From: Drosophila persimilis
Taxonomy: Eukaryota > Arthropoda > Insecta > Diptera > Drosophilidae
Direction: 5' to 3'
Assembly (NCBI RefSeq): GCF_003286085.1
Contig: NW_020825294.1
Coordinates: 10,314,501-10,378,500, forward strand
Length of the DNA: 64,000 nucleotides
Positions within the stretch are counted from its first letter, which is position 1; the number at the start of each line of letters is the position of its first letter. The notes beneath the pieces are model-generated. The model did no database searches, was not told the DNA's origin, and saw only the letters and a program-made list of their open reading frames with translations. A program made the position numbers and the translations under genes. Positions 10,001 through 23,905 of the stretch are shown here, in pieces.

Positions 10001-13000
10001 CCGAGTTGGAGCGCGATGAGTTGGACAGACTTATGGTTACACTCACCTCACAGTCGTCGTCCTCGTCCTCGTCCTCGTCTGCGCTCTCTACTTTTGCCAC
10101 ACTGAAGGAGCTGCGCTTGCTCTCCGCACTATTGACGATGCTCTGGCGCTTCTCTTCGATTTGGGTGGTATTGCCAACCTGGACGGTGGCTATGTTCTCA
10201 TCGTTGGAGCTGCGACTGAAGGAGAAACGCAACGGCAGGCGAACGGTTACCGAGTTGGACTCGTCATCATCATCATTGTCGTTATCCTCAATTTGCTTCT
10301 CTATGTCGTCCACAAGGGTGGACCTGGAATCGTCCCTTCGGATGACAGTCTTGGCATATTCACTACTGCGTTCCAGCTCACTTTCCTCCTCGTATATGAC
10401 GCTCAGGTCTTCTTCGACCACATAATCGTCATCGATTTCTTCAATGAGAGCCTCCTGCTCTTCCTCGACCTGTTCTTCTTCGTCAAACATCTCATCCGCT
10501 GTGGTCACATCCTCATCCTCATCATCATCATCCTCATTATCGCTGCTCTCCGAGTCCAAATGCTGATCCAATGCTTTGCCTTTGTAGACCTGCACGTTGG
10601 TCACTGACTTGATTGCCTGCAAAGGAGCTGGTCGACTTGCGTGCTTTGGAGTATCCTCCTCCTCGTCCTCATCATCGCTGGTCTCTTCCTCAGAATCGCT
10701 GTCATCTATCGAAGCGTTCTCGCTGGGAGATCTCGCTCCGAGTTCCTTGGACTGCTCGCCCGCATAGTCCTTCTGGAGCTGCTTGGAGAGATTCGCATGG
10801 GTGTTGCCGCCGGCAATCTTGTTAATGTTGGCCAGACGCTGGCTGAGCATATCGATGACCTCGTGCTTGCTGGTGCAGATATTCCGGGTCTTGGGCCTGC
10901 TCACCAGCTCCTCGATCTCCACAGAGTGGGCCCGCTTGGGCGAATCGCGAGGCTCCACCTTGATGTGATGCTGCATGATCACCTGTGAGGGCATGTCATC
11001 GGTGCTGGGCGTGATGATGATGTCCGGGAGCACGCTGCTGGCGCGACTCTCATCGTTGGAGCTCTGACTGTAGCTGGGGGCCACTGGGTAGGGATACGGA
11101 TGCCCGTAGGGAGGCATGGCATGGAACGGTGGATACCCAGCCGGAGGCTGAGCATCGCCGCCACTTGGTGGCTGTCCGTAGGGCGGCATTGTGGGCGGAT
11201 ACGGGTGCGGATAGTAGTACGAGTAGGGCGGATATACATCGGCTGGCTTTCCCTCCACCGCATGATGCGCCGGCGGTGGTGGGGGATAGGGATAAGGATA
11301 CGGCCAATGGGATGGGGCCATTGGAGCTGCCTCTCCAGGGGGCGGTGGCATATACCAGGGATACGGATAGCCATAGGCATAGGGATAGTGTGGAGGCACT
11401 GACTGAGAGCGCGGGGGACACGAGCTGTCGGCAGAGCTGAGGGATGAATTGGATGAATATGTGGCCTGGGTGTGGTCTGTGGTGGGTGTGGGGGTGGGGG
11501 TGGGTGTGGATGATGTGTAACTGTGACGTTTATTGGTTTTACTGTTAATCTCATTGTTATGCTGATTATGATTATTATTTTGAGTATTTTCAGTATTTTG
11601 ATTATAGTTATTATTATTTGGGATTTCGTTCAAGTCAACATTTTCCAAATCCGAGTCCAGCTCGGTGTGAATTTTATGTTCTGAGGTCGGTTTTTTTGGT
11701 ATTTTTTTGGATTTATTTGTTTGGAGCACGGTTATCATAAGATATAAAAGAAGAAGAAGAGAAATAGACACGGTGAGAGTGCGGTATTATATGTGTTCTG
11801 ATTGATTGATTGAATCACTGAATGGTTGATTAAACGATCAAGCAAGGCTATCGTATGTACAGGTATATATGGCGAGTGAGGGATGCAAAAACTGGATGCT
11901 TTATTGGATAATATGTTCGATCTTCTTACGATACGGTGGGAGCGGGATGCACTGACAACTGTACAGAAAAAAACATCATCATGCAGTCTGATTGACAGTG
12001 TTCTTCCATACTTAAATCGTATGCGCATCGCTTTTCTACCAGGGCAAGAATCAATACTCAAAGCAAAAGGTGAAATCTCTCAATAAAAAAGGCTTTAAGA
12101 AAACTAAAACTCTTGATGCAATGTCTCGTATGTACTATGTATCCATGTGGGATGTGTGTTTTTGTGCGAGTGGTGGGTGTATCTGTATGGGATTACTTAT
12201 GTGAGGATGGTGGAGCTTATATGGATATATGTATATATATACAGCGATGATATTTGTCTCGTGTTTTGTATGAAGTTTCGGAATCAAAACTTGTAACTCA
12301 TTTTCAGACAACGATATACTGCTATCAGGGTAGTCTTCTGTCATTTTTTTGCACATCTTTAGGAGCACTTACCGGCATTTTCGGGTGTTGTCATTGCCTG
12401 TAGGATTTTGAATGATCGACTGGGTATAGCACTGCCGGTATATTTCTTCGGTTCCGGCACCTGCTGTTCACTGGGCGGCACATATTGCTGTGATTGTTGT
12501 TGGGGTGTATCTGGTGATAAGATTTATATGCAATTAGTATACATTTCTAGGTGATTTTCGTTAGTTGTTCTACCATAACGTTGGGGCGTAAAGCGATTCT
12601 GGGACATGACTCCGTTACCTGCAAGAAAAAGCAAGTTTCAAACCATATAGAAAACCTTATCCAGCAGTGGATTTAACGCTTGTTAAATTAGTCTACTTAG
12701 TAGCGCTGCAATAATTTTGATAATTTAACTAAATGGCACCATTTTTTAAACCGTATGGGGGGACACGCACAGGAAGCTCGTTAGTATACTAAGGACCAAA
12801 AGTTTGATGTTGTTGTGGCTGTAAGCGGCTTTCAGTATTGTTAGTACACTTCCTAAAAACCTGAGACCTGAAACACTTTCCCTTCCCAAGAGACACGCAC
12901 TTTCACCATGACAACACCCCATCCCATCCCAGTGGCTGAATGAAGACCGATGTTTGTAGGGGAAAGGAGAGTATGAGGGGCTCCGAGGATAGATCTGAGA

Positions 13001-15981
13001 CTGGGGGCCAGGGGGAACCGTTCAAATCTCACCTTGCGGGGACCAAGCTAAAGGCGTACCCGACTGCTGCTGATCCTGGGCCAGTTGCAGGCGCCTCATC
13101 TGCTCAATGGTCGGACTATTGCGTGCCTGCTGGGCGCTCATCTGGCGCGCGAACTGGGGCCGCTGCAACTGCGGCACCCCGGCCTCGTCCAGGGACGCTG
13201 GCTGCTGCAGCGGGGACTCTTGGCGCGGGGGTTCTCCACCGCTGCCATCGTCCACCGTGTCGGTTATCTTTTGCAATATTCTAAACGATTTCGATTGGAT
13301 GGGCGGTGAGCGCGGATCGCTGCAAGTAGATATAGGCGAATGTTAGGTTAGGTCGTTGGTTAGCATGCAATCGAAAATGTCTCAAAAAACCAAATTACAA
13401 CGATTTGTTTTGTTTTTGTTTTTGTGCGAACGAAACGTGTTAGGTTAATTTTTATGATGGATTTGGGTTGACACGAAGACATGACATTTTTGAATTGATT
13501 TGAATTTAGCAGAGATGTACGAGACTGTACTTGCAGATGATGTACATATGGTAATGGCAAGACACAACATTTATCCACAGTTCAAAAGGAAACTTGTAGC
13601 AGAATAAAAGCTTTCTAGCTTTATTTGCTACTTCATAATATGGTTTACAACACTTAAAGCTGTGCATGATGTGAAAGAAACGATTGTTATGGCGACTGTG
13701 CTCTCGTACTACCTGAGACGATTCTTTCTGTAGAGTATCTCCGCCTCGAGCGGACACTGGTGCACATACACATTGTAATTGCCACTAAATAGTCGTTGGT
13801 TTGGTTTAGTTTGTAAAGAAGCACAAAATTATTACGCATTAGTGCGGGCTAACTGTTTAGTGTTGGTAAAGCACAAAGAGAAAAAAGAAAAAGCCATTGC
13901 ACTCGGTCCGCAGCACTATACTTACTTTTGAAGCAGCACTGGAGACTGGGAGACGGGTCCCCCCCGTCCGCCCTCAATCGAAATGGGTATAATCCGCGCT
14001 CCATTGGCATTCCCGTTGCTGCTGCTGATCCCGTTGCCCGTTGGAGGAGGCTGGAGGTTGGGCGACAGGACACGCTGGGAGCTGGGCTCACGCCACTGCG
14101 TGTGCGGGTGGCTGGACTGGGCTGGATAATTGTTGTAACCTTGATCGACAAATTGATTAGCTGAGCGTATTATGTGCCCACCAGGCGCTTTCGTGGGAAA
14201 GAGAGAGTATACATAGACACATGTTGATATAGAAGATGGAGAGTTACACATTTGGACAAGATCAAGGAATATTGGGAGGGTAATCGAGGGAATACAGGAG
14301 ACATTCTGGGGAGTGGAGAGTGCATGGTAGTGTTGAGTGGGTTCGTTGTTTGTTTCAGTTCGGGCTGGGCTGGGTTGGGAATAGTCTACCAGGGCTTGGT
14401 TTTAGTTACAAACATCAACGGGTTTTAGGAAAGCGCCATAATGTTAAGATACTGAACAAATGGAAGGCTCTTGCGGTGTAACTTACCACCAAAGTTGGGT
14501 TGTGCAGCGGCATAGGTTGGGGTCTGCTCCAGTGTTATGGGTATGATGCGCTCCTACAAAAGGAATAACCGGATTAAACAGAGCTATCCTAGAGTTGTTT
14601 CGAGGATTAGCTTACCCTTGGACCGCTTTGAGTGGTATTATTGTTGCTGCCATTCGTGTTCAAGTTGATCTGCAAGCGCAGTCCCCCTGCCTGAGGATGC
14701 GAGCCAAAGTTCTGCTGACCGATTGCTGCTGACGGAGCCGAAACAGGACCCGCAGTGGGACCATAGCCATTGCCTTGTACCAATTGTGGCTGGTAGAAAG
14801 ATGTCTGAGACTGTGGCGGCTGCTGTGGCTGGGACTGGGGCGCCGGCGTGGTCTGCCTCAAGGTCGAGGGCAGTACATTGCCATTTTCCTCGGGACGAGC
14901 CCAGGGTGCCTGTTCCTTGCTTGCTGGCTGAGAGCTGAGCCAACGCAGCGGCTGGTTGCTCTGCGGCTGCTGTGGTTGCTGCTGCTGTTGCTGCTGCTGC
15001 TGTTGTGGCAACTGACGCATGGGCGAGTCGCGGGACGGTGTTTGCTGCTGTTGCTGGAGCAGAATGCGCTGTGCCTGGGGCTCTGTGGGCTGAGCCAGGG
15101 GAGCAATGTAGAGCGATCCAACGTTGGTCTATGTAGAATTATAGTTAGACGAAGAATCATTTAAAAGATTTGTTATATTTTCCATTTCTAGACATTCCGT
15201 TCAACAGCAAATTGGGTCTCTGCCTTGCCTCAAGTTCAAAATTCGTGTTTGTCCTTTGCTGTGTTCTAAATTTAGCTCCAATTCTTTCCCCGCTGCACTT
15301 GGCGATTGCGTTCAATGTTTAGTTTGAGTTTTCTCTTAGTTTTCTGGTCTAAAAATAGCCTTTGTGCTTCCGCGACGCATTTGACATGATTTTCAGTGCG
15401 AAAAATGTTTTTGGCTGACTACAGATGCGACCACAACTTACAAAACCACAACACGCAATGAAATGTATTCAAAATTATATATTTCAAGTATTAACAGCTT
15501 TAGACTGATTCAAGGATAATGGTTTTAAATGTTACTCATGCATCGTCGCTCAAGGGCTTTCACAATGTGACATATGAGTAACAAGACTAGAGGTCACATC
15601 GACTTATATATTTGTTGACTGGTTCATTCATTCATCGGTATAAATTAATCGCCCTTAAACTAAACTCGTATGTAGTGGTAAAAGTGGTTACCTCTCAAAG
15701 ATATATGTATGGTATGTAAGAGTGTTCTTCATATTTTTCTACTCACCGGCTTTGCTGCTCCTGGATATTGTGTTTGTTGCTGGCCAAAGTTCTGTTGCTG
15801 CAGCGGCTGTGCATTGAAATTGGTTGCTGCTGATGTCTCAATCCGTCCTGGGCTGAAGACATCGCGAGATCTTTGTTGCTGCTGCTGCTGCTGCTGCTGT
15901 ACATTGTTGTAGATGGGCTGTGGATGCTGTGGGGCAGGCTGAGCACGCTGTGTACGCCACGGCACGGATTGGGCTGCCTGT

Positions 15982-16034
<53 letters not shown>

Positions 16035-19000
16035 TGGTGCATTAGCCAGGGGAGAGTTGGCTGCTGGTGGTCGTTGCTGCTCAAAGGGCGAGCGGGGACT
16101 CTCCGTCTGACGCTCGAAGGGAGAGCGAGGACTTTCCGCCTGACGTGTGTAGACGCTGACAGCTGGCGATGTGGGCATGGCCACACTGCGGAACTCCTGA
16201 CGCGGCGACTGCTGCTCCTGCTGATACTGCAGCGGAGTGGCAGGCGGCGTAGGATACTGCTGTTGCTGATATGCTTGCTGTTGTTGCTGCTGCTGTTGCA
16301 TGGGTGGGGTCTTGGGTTGCTGTGGCTGAGTGGGTGTGTAGGGGCTATAGCTGTTGCAGTTGTTGTTGCTGCTGTTGTCAAACGATTTTGGACCTACATT
16401 TGAAGAAAATATTTGCATTAGATACCGCATTGAAACGAAAACCGTTGTTGCTTGAATAAAATCGTTTAGTGCAGTTAGTGGGAGGTTTGAGCCAGGCTTT
16501 TGTAGGGCCTTTTCCATGTCTTGAGTTAGTTGAATGTGGTTTAGAAGAAGCAACCGTAACCGCTTAGTAATTGCTGGCGAGGTGTCATGAAGAGTATCGA
16601 AATCAGTATCGGAACCAAAACCCCAATGATCAAGCCAGCGAGTCCTTCAGCTCTGCTCACCATCGACAGCATCTGAGTTGTTGTAATTGCTTCCGTTGCT
16701 GCCATTGTAGTCTCCATTTTGGTTGCTGGTGGTGCTGGTAGTCTCTGGCAGGGGACTCTTGGAGCGGTCCTTGACATACTCATCCTTCCAGAATGTGTTC
16801 TTCTCCACCGGTGGTGGGACCTTTCGCAGAGCGGCCATTGGGTTCGCCGGAATCTTGATTTCCGGACGGAAGCCCAATGGGGGAGGCTCGAAGCGCTGCG
16901 GGGTCGGAGACTTGCGGGCCGTGGCAGGCGAACCTGGGGCACTGAGTCGGCCCGTGGGTGGCGCTAGTGTGCTGGGTTGTTGGGGGGGTGGTGGTGGGGG
17001 TGCAGCAGCAGCAGCGGCACCAAATTGAGTGCCGTTCTTACCCTGTGTCTGTGGTTGCGGTGGCGGTGGCGGCGGCGGCAGCACCTGGAAAGGCATCCCC
17101 ATGGCAGCTGCGCCCATCGCGTTGGCCGCATTGGGGGCTCCCCCTGGCGACTGTGGCTGGGCGGGTCTGTTCTGTTGGGCGGCTCCTGTGGCACCCTCCG
17201 ACTGGGCGTTGCGCGCCAACCGTTTGGCCATGCGCTCCGACCGGATCTGGGAGAGATCTATGCCGCCTGGGGTGTAGGTGAACGGCTTCTTGTCTTTTGT
17301 CATCATCGCATTCTGTACGCAGGCCGGGGCCTCGTAGCCTCCACCTCCTGAGCCGCCTCCTCCTGCCCCGCGTTGTCCATAGCTGCGGAGAAGAGAAGCC
17401 AACGATTAAATTCGATTAGCCAACGATTAGCCAAAAAAGCCAAGAGATTGCCGAATACTCGTAGTTTCATTTTCACTTCCCCCTCGAGCTATGCTGATTT
17501 TCCCTCCATTCTTCGCCACTCGCATGCGCCTTGGCTATTTATCACAATTTTTGTTAAATCTTTTTCTAATTTATTGGTTCGCCCTCTGGGTCGCTGCTGA
17601 TCGAGCGAGCGAGCCCTCATTTGTGTGTTTTCCTTTCTTTGCTGCTGCCTCACTAATGAGACGCTCATCGATGGTTCAATGAGCCGCGCGATGCCTTGAC
17701 TTTTTTACGATCGAGGGGGAAAGTGAGCTGAAGTTGTTGCGGAGCACCGGCAACCGGCAACCGGTCCATATATGGTGAGGCGCCCGACGGAGTGCCAAAT
17801 TTGAAAGGTTGAAAGTGAGACGACTTCATGGGGCATTATATTATGGCAGAAAACATTGTCTCGCAGAAATGCCATGTTTTTTGTTGTTTCTCATCACAAT
17901 AATTTTGAATTGGATTACTTTCGTTGGTTCAGAGCAAAAAATGTGATTTAGTTAATTTATTTTACGATTTCCAAGACAATCGTGCATATTTGAAGAGTCC
18001 TCATCTTTTGGAACCCCCTCTGGAATTTATATCATTTATATGTACATATGTTGTGTACCATTTCATATACACCCAGAGAAATAAGCACTCATATATAAAT
18101 TTATTATATTTCCTACAAATAAGTTGAATATGGGTGTTGAGAAATTAGCCGCTTAGTTTAGTTCAATGTTCATTTATATTACAGCTGCCCTATTCATGCC
18201 CTTCTGATTGTATTTTACATGGGACCGTCGCATCGCATGATCTTTCAATTCCCTTTTGCAACCGCCCGCATATCGCCGTACCGCCGCAAATTAAACCCCG
18301 CTATTGATAGATGTATAACCGCCGATATTATAATCACTAAATATATGAAATAAAACCTATTAAAAATTATGCAGTCCACCCATTCATAACCAATGGTCCA
18401 TATTAAAAAGACGACAAACCGTATATTTAATTTAAATATGGGTGTGTTTCTTTTTACTATGCCATTTTTCTCTCAATGTAGTTTAATGTTATTGGAATCT
18501 CTGGGTTCGATTTCTTAGTTGGAATCGATTGCCGTTGGATTTAGAATATGTATATAAATTTATAAAACCACATTTCCTGGGTGATATTTTTTCTATACTT
18601 TACACTTTTTTCGAGTAGCTACCCTACCTTTCCCGTTTATGCTTTCCCCCATCATCATAATTCGTTTTTCATGTACATCTCTCTCAATATTTAATGTCAA
18701 CTTTTCTCCACACAATTTGCTTAATTGTAAAGGCCTTTAACGTTGACAATTTGCTAATTAAAAGCGAAAATCGAAGACATTCGGCGGAGTTCTCGTTGCC
18801 GTAGTCCCAACATGGGAGGAGATACGTACACAGATGGATATGTACGTATGGATGTTGAAAGCCAGTTATGCTGAAAGAAAGTGATGGGCTGGCATCTGGC
18901 CGTCGAGCTGGAGGTCTGGGCCTCGTTTCTGGTTCGCGTTCGGGTTCTGAAAAGTTGTCAGGCCTGTTGCATGCTACGAGTATGCTGCCTCTTGCCACTT

Positions 19001-21964
19001 GCCAGTGCCTCTTGTCAGTCAGCTTCATTAGTTTTTATATTTCCCCGCTCGGAGGCGGACAGAGGCGACACACGAGTGTGTGAGGAGAGTGCGTGAATGA
19101 TTCGCCTCCAAGTGGGTCAGGCGAACAGGAACAGGTGACGTCTTTGCGTCTGCTGCCAGACTGTTCCGTTCCGTTCCGTTCCGTTCCACAAAGTTGACAC
19201 GGCCAAAGTGTGGCAAATTTATTCAGATATACTCGCATGTACTCTGCGTCTGCCCTGCCCTGCCCCGCCCTGCCCTCTTCGGTGCTAAACCGGGCCGTGC
19301 TTAACCGCAAATGCGAAGGCCGAGTGTGGGAAAACGATTGCAACACTCAGCTTACCCCCAGAGCACAGATCACAGAGCACAGAGCGCCTCAGATGCAAAT
19401 TGGAGCGCGTGCATCAAAGTCAAATGCAAATGACGCAACTCCCGCGCTGCGGTTGCTGACAGAATCGTCAGCAAATGACAAAAAACAAATCGGTAATTGC
19501 CCACATAAGAGGCGCGATCAAAGAAATGCTGTCTGCTCCTTATAGGACGGCGCGGAAAACTATGGAGAGATATGCCCCAACAAGTTGCAGACACTCATGC
19601 CCAAGTCGGCTGAACTTGCCATTGATTATGTCCGAATGAATAGCATTGGCATCGCCAGCGACAGCTTCCATAATTGTCGAGGCGTGCCCAAAATTGTGAG
19701 GTCGTTCAGTTCGGTGCAACGTTCGTATTTAGCGAGTATGGCAGGGTAGGAAACTCAATTCAATTTACACAACAGTTTCGTTAACTGTTTCTGTTTATTA
19801 AACGTTAGCTGGCCATATTTGGCCCCGGCCATCGCGTTATGAAAATTATTAGCTCCCGACAAGCCTAGGAAAATGTCAGTGTGCGCAAGTGCATTGGTGA
19901 TTTCCTGTTCAATTGCCATATTCTTGCATTGTTTCGACCGGTCCGTTGGCCACTACGCATTCTGAACTAAACTAAAACAGTCTGTTGCCAAAATCACCAT
20001 CTCAAAAACAAACATTAAAAACTTTTGGATACCCGCGTTGAAGGCCCACGCCGCGTGGGGCGCCGCTCCCCATCCCATCCCATGGCAGATGTCGTCCGAT
20101 GACGTCAATGGCTGATACATGGCGTCAGTACCTTCGACTGGTACTCGTACACGGCCTGCAATTGACCACAACTGCTTGACAGATTTGGCAATTAGCGGTC
20201 TCCCGAGAGCATGTCAAGCCACTGGGGAGCAGAAGCAGGAAGATCTGGTCAAGTGCAGGCCACATTATCATTTGCATACCCCATTATCGGACGTGACTAA
20301 TTAACTTGCACAGTGCACAATGTACATAATTCCCTTGCTACTGATACTGCTGCTGATGAATCATAATCATATGCGCCACTCACAGTGACATTTTCGAATT
20401 GCACTTTGCGCCATAAATAGACATTTGTAATACATAAAATACAAATACAAAAAATATATTCCCAGCAAATCGAGTATAGGCCAGCATTTCGCTGGCATGA
20501 CATTCATGCCGAAAATAAAAGGCAAAAAAAACACGGAAAAATCTTGCTCTTGTTAGCACGGAAAGCTGTCCGTGCGTGAGGAGAAAACATGCTAGAAAAC
20601 TCAAAATCAAATGATAGAAAAACATCTGTGCAATTTGCATTTTCACTTTTTTTCGACTCTTTTTCGACTCTTTTTCGACTCTGGCTGGGATCTGCCCCCT
20701 GCGCATGCAAATGAGCGTGCAAATATGTATCTGCAGTCAACTGCGACTGCCTGCTCGGAGCTGGGTGGATCCAACAGATACGAGCACTGCTGGACAAGTG
20801 CTGTGGAGCAGGGCGATCGACGGGGAGATACCCCATGAGGAAAACATAGAAGTCTAACTACATTTGTTTGCTTCATATCTTATGAAGATAGAAAGATAGG
20901 AGGAAGATTCTGGTTCGAATCGTTTTCGCCATGGGGGAAACTCTAACATGAATCCGACTGTTTATTTACGAGTATTTAATGCCAATCATATTAGATATCT
21001 TATCTTATTGAACACTTGTAGATAAATTATTAATTAAATGAGTATTAAATATCTTTACTAAGATATAAAAGACGTTGAGAAGAATGTGTTATTTGAGTGC
21101 TAATAGAAGTACAGAAATTTATTCAATTATGAACAATCCCTACACTATTCCGAAATTCATGTAATCCTCTGAATCAGATACACCATCTATTAAGTCCATC
21201 ACTCCTTGGAGTACCCTCTAGAAAAAGCAAACTTGTTGCCGCGACGCTGCTTCAGTTGCAGTTGCAGCTGCCCGCGCATATTTAAAGATCAAGGGCAACC
21301 CAGCAGCACCATCCGCAGCAGTGGAAGTAAGAACTTGAAAGCTGCCACATGCAACATGACATAATGATAGTCATTGTCCGGCCATCTCTCAGTATGCGAG
21401 CGTGTCTATAAATAGACACGGCTGAAGCTGGAGCTGGGGCCAAAGCCGCAGCCGCAGCCCCAGCCGAAGTACAGGGTGCCCTGACCAGCCGCCCACATTC
21501 CACAGTTGAGCTAATCTTGTGATAAATATTTGCCAAGAAATGGTTTTGTTTTGTTCTTTACGCTACGAGTATTTTTCCCAACTTTTTTGCTATTGCGCTT
21601 TAAATGCTTATCAGGGACAACGTTTGTCTGACGAAAGTTTTCTTTGTTGGGCCCCCGAGAACGAGAGGAAGACGGAGACGGAGGTGGAGACAGAGACAGA
21701 GACAGAGACAGAGACTTACGATGATTCCATGCAGTTCTTGGTATCCGCAGTCAGGGGCAACTCTGACAGTTGAAATCCACGATCCTGACGCACCATATAG
21801 GCAGGCAGCGTGTCGATGATGGCATTGGCCTTATCGTTGTACGATCCCAGCAATTCCCGATACTTGGAGTAGACGACGCGCTTCAGTTGCGGATTCTTCA
21901 CCGACGATGGTGTGGAAGATGGGGACGGCGACGCGGCCGGAGATTGCAGCGTTGAGGTGGCCAT
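7044..21964 (-). CDS. Giant modular protein with ALP/Enigma-like motifs, polyQ tracts and FW repeats
   Basis: Ten exons in order of transcription: 21964-21720, 17382-16661, 16393-15747, 15128-14616, 14553-14487, 14187-13926, 13319-13033, 12618-12574, 12510-12373 and about 11680-7044. Phases match at every junction and give about 2,520 aa. Exon 1 encodes a conserved-looking block (VVYSKYRELLGSYNDKAN). Exon 2 has KPFTYTPGGIDLSQIRSERM and proline runs. Exons 3-4 carry polyglutamine tracts. Exons 7 and 9 each hold an SxSFxILQ motif (residues about 827-835 and 960-967) preceded in exon 9 by YTGSAIP, resembling the linker of Zasp/ALP-Enigma Z-disc proteins. The last exon starts with Tyr/Pro-rich sequence (about residues 1050-1140), then long Asp/Glu-rich stretches and about eight (D/E)FWA-like motifs. 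No PDZ or LIM domain is seen. A cytoskeletal or sarcomeric scaffold is my inference. The acceptor of the last exon is the least certain junction. I do not recognise the gene name. Confidence 0.82.
15870..16040 (-). repeat. CAG-repeat region encoding two polyglutamine tracts
   Basis: Within the third exon of the giant gene, runs of CAG/CAA codons (read on the minus strand) encode two glutamine tracts, at about 15874-15900 and 15975-16035. Mixed CAG and CAA codons suggest selection for, or decay of, a long pure repeat. Shorter glutamine tracts are at 14979-15008 and 16258-16300. Confidence 0.9.
17383..21719 (-). other. First intron (4.3 kb) of the giant minus-strand gene
   Basis: The intron separates the first coding exon (donor CATC|GTAAGT at 21719) from exon 2 (acceptor CTCCGCAG before 17382). 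I see no convincing coding exon in it. It contains blocks of mixed composition, for example 18850-19350 with repeated CCGTTCCGTT and CCTGCCCTGC, and 20640-20690 with repeated TTTTTCGACTC. These could be regulatory or simple repeats. Alternative first exons for shorter isoforms are possible but not demonstrable here. Confidence 0.5.
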
Positions 21965-23905
21965 TGCTTTTCGTTAATCTCTATTATTTATATTGTTTAC
22001 TGTATTATCTTAAATTTGTTGTGCAGTTGGTTAAACTGGTATAGCAATCGGGAGCAATCAAGAGAGATACAAGATAGGGCTATATATCAGTAGTACTCGC
22101 GTTTTGAAGCGTTTTTTATTACATTATACAATTGCCCTATGCCCCAGTGGAGGGAGATACTGATCCTATGTTGATAAAGCACAAACAAAGAGTGAATTTG
22201 TTTGCTCCATCGATTTGCATTTGTCAATTCCCAGACAAAGGCACTGACACTCAGACAGACACTATGGGACCTAAGCCCCAGAGCCCAGTGACTCAGCGAT
22301 CGATGGGGCAGGCAATCTAACCTTTTTCGGTGCAGACCAGCCGGCAAATGATCATTTCGTTGATGACTCAGAACAGCCGAGAAGAATCAACGGCCGGTTG
22401 GGGAAATAAAAGAGGCGCGTAAGCAATATGGAGCAGGCAGCTGTTCCGCCTCAGATATACTCGTATGCTCACGTATGTAGCTCTATTATTTTTAGCCATG
22501 AGCTAAAGCGGCTAATCAAATCAAAAACAGAATCCACTGGTACTACTAGATTGCTCGGCCCTCCCGAGGGAGATAAAAGGGGGACATCTTACAATGGCCT
22601 TGTTTTTGGGTACGAATTTTCTCACTTAGGACCCGCACAGACACACACATGGACGCACATGGACACACATGGACACATGAAAGTTTAGACACACGCGCAG
22701 CGCAGAAGTATCTGAAGTCGGGTTACGACGAGTGTATCTGAAAGCGCACTGGCGACTGAACGCAGCAGAGTCTCGACGCGCATTGAAGTCGAGTTCGCTG
22801 GAGGTTGGCGACTGCGTCTGCGCCTGCGTCTGGGGCTGGGGCTGGGGCTGGGGCTGGGGGTCTGAGTTGTTCGGCAACTTGTTGCAGATACATTTTTCGT
22901 GGCCGCAAAAGGAAAACCGAGCTCATGATAAACGTTCGGCTGGCACGCGGTGGCTGTCTGTGGCTGTGTATCTGCAAGATACACGGCCTGCCAGCGACCT
23001 GCAGAGCAGACCAATTTATACGTCTGTCACAGCCGTTCGACGCCGACGACAAATTTAAAGCTAAACGCCAAATACTTTCGACGTTTTGGTCTATCTGTAT
23101 CTGGTATCTGGTATCTCCCGGCTGTATCTGCCACTCTTATCGTGCAGCTAATTGTTTTTGCTCGGCTGTCATGTCGCCTGCTTATTACTTTGGTGGTTTT
23201 TCTTTATTAAACCAGCCCGTTCTCCGCACTCCGTTTATCTCGCACTCCTCTTTTTGTCACATTTCTGGGGATTTCTCAATCGAGTTCCAGCTACGCTCCA
23301 CGTACACCTTTTTGCTCTAATTAACACAAGCATCTGCGGAAACGCTTCCCACTAGCCTTGAAGATAAGATAAGTAAGATTATCGACGACTGCTTTCCAAC
23401 GACTGCCTTGGGATTTCCTGAGGCCCCCGTCGGTTAAATAATAATAATTGGCAAGAAAGCGTTGAAGAATTTTAAATGCAGAATGACTGGTCGAAAATGA
23501 TTTTCTTCTGCCAAACAATCTGTGCGCTGCGCTCCCAATTGCCGCCTGCCACGGGCTAAAATGCTGACAGAAGAAAGAAGCACAAAGAAGGGGAAAGTTG
23601 CGACACAAATGACTATAGAAAACATGTCTGTGACTGACTCCGATTGCCGGTCGTGGATGATTCTAGACATTGAAACTGTATTTCAGGTTGGAGAAATAAC
23701 TTTCGCTTAATTCGATTACCAATGTACGCAAGGCCTGCGACTAGCCAGAATAGCTTTTCTTCCAGCACTGCCAATGAAATAATTTTAGGCAGAGTTGAAG
23801 AGCATTGAAGTGTCTGATAACTCTGTCAAAATGTCAGCACGATCAATTCAAATGAATCATATAATCATATATTCCCAGGCAGAATTGTGTGTGCAATATA
23901 ACACA
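21965..23905. other. Intergenic region between two divergent genes
   Basis: It contains the upstream region of the minus-strand giant gene and the plus-strand orphan gene. A GGGGCT simple repeat sits at about 22834-22860, with short CACATGGACA-type repeats around 22648-22680. No coding exon is supported and no clear TATA/Inr pair was found. Confidence 0.4.

Noticed and set aside
15873-16403. Plus-strand leucine-rich ORF of 176 codons
   Set aside because: It is the reverse complement of CAG repeats that encode polyglutamine on the minus strand.
20905-20925. GGTTCGAATC resembling a tRNA T-loop
   Set aside because: No acceptor stem, D-arm or anticodon arm can be built around it.
22805-23320. 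171-codon plus-strand ORF
   Set aside because: No ATG at its start; it begins in a GGGGCT simple repeat, has cysteine-rich random-looking sequence and no family resemblance.
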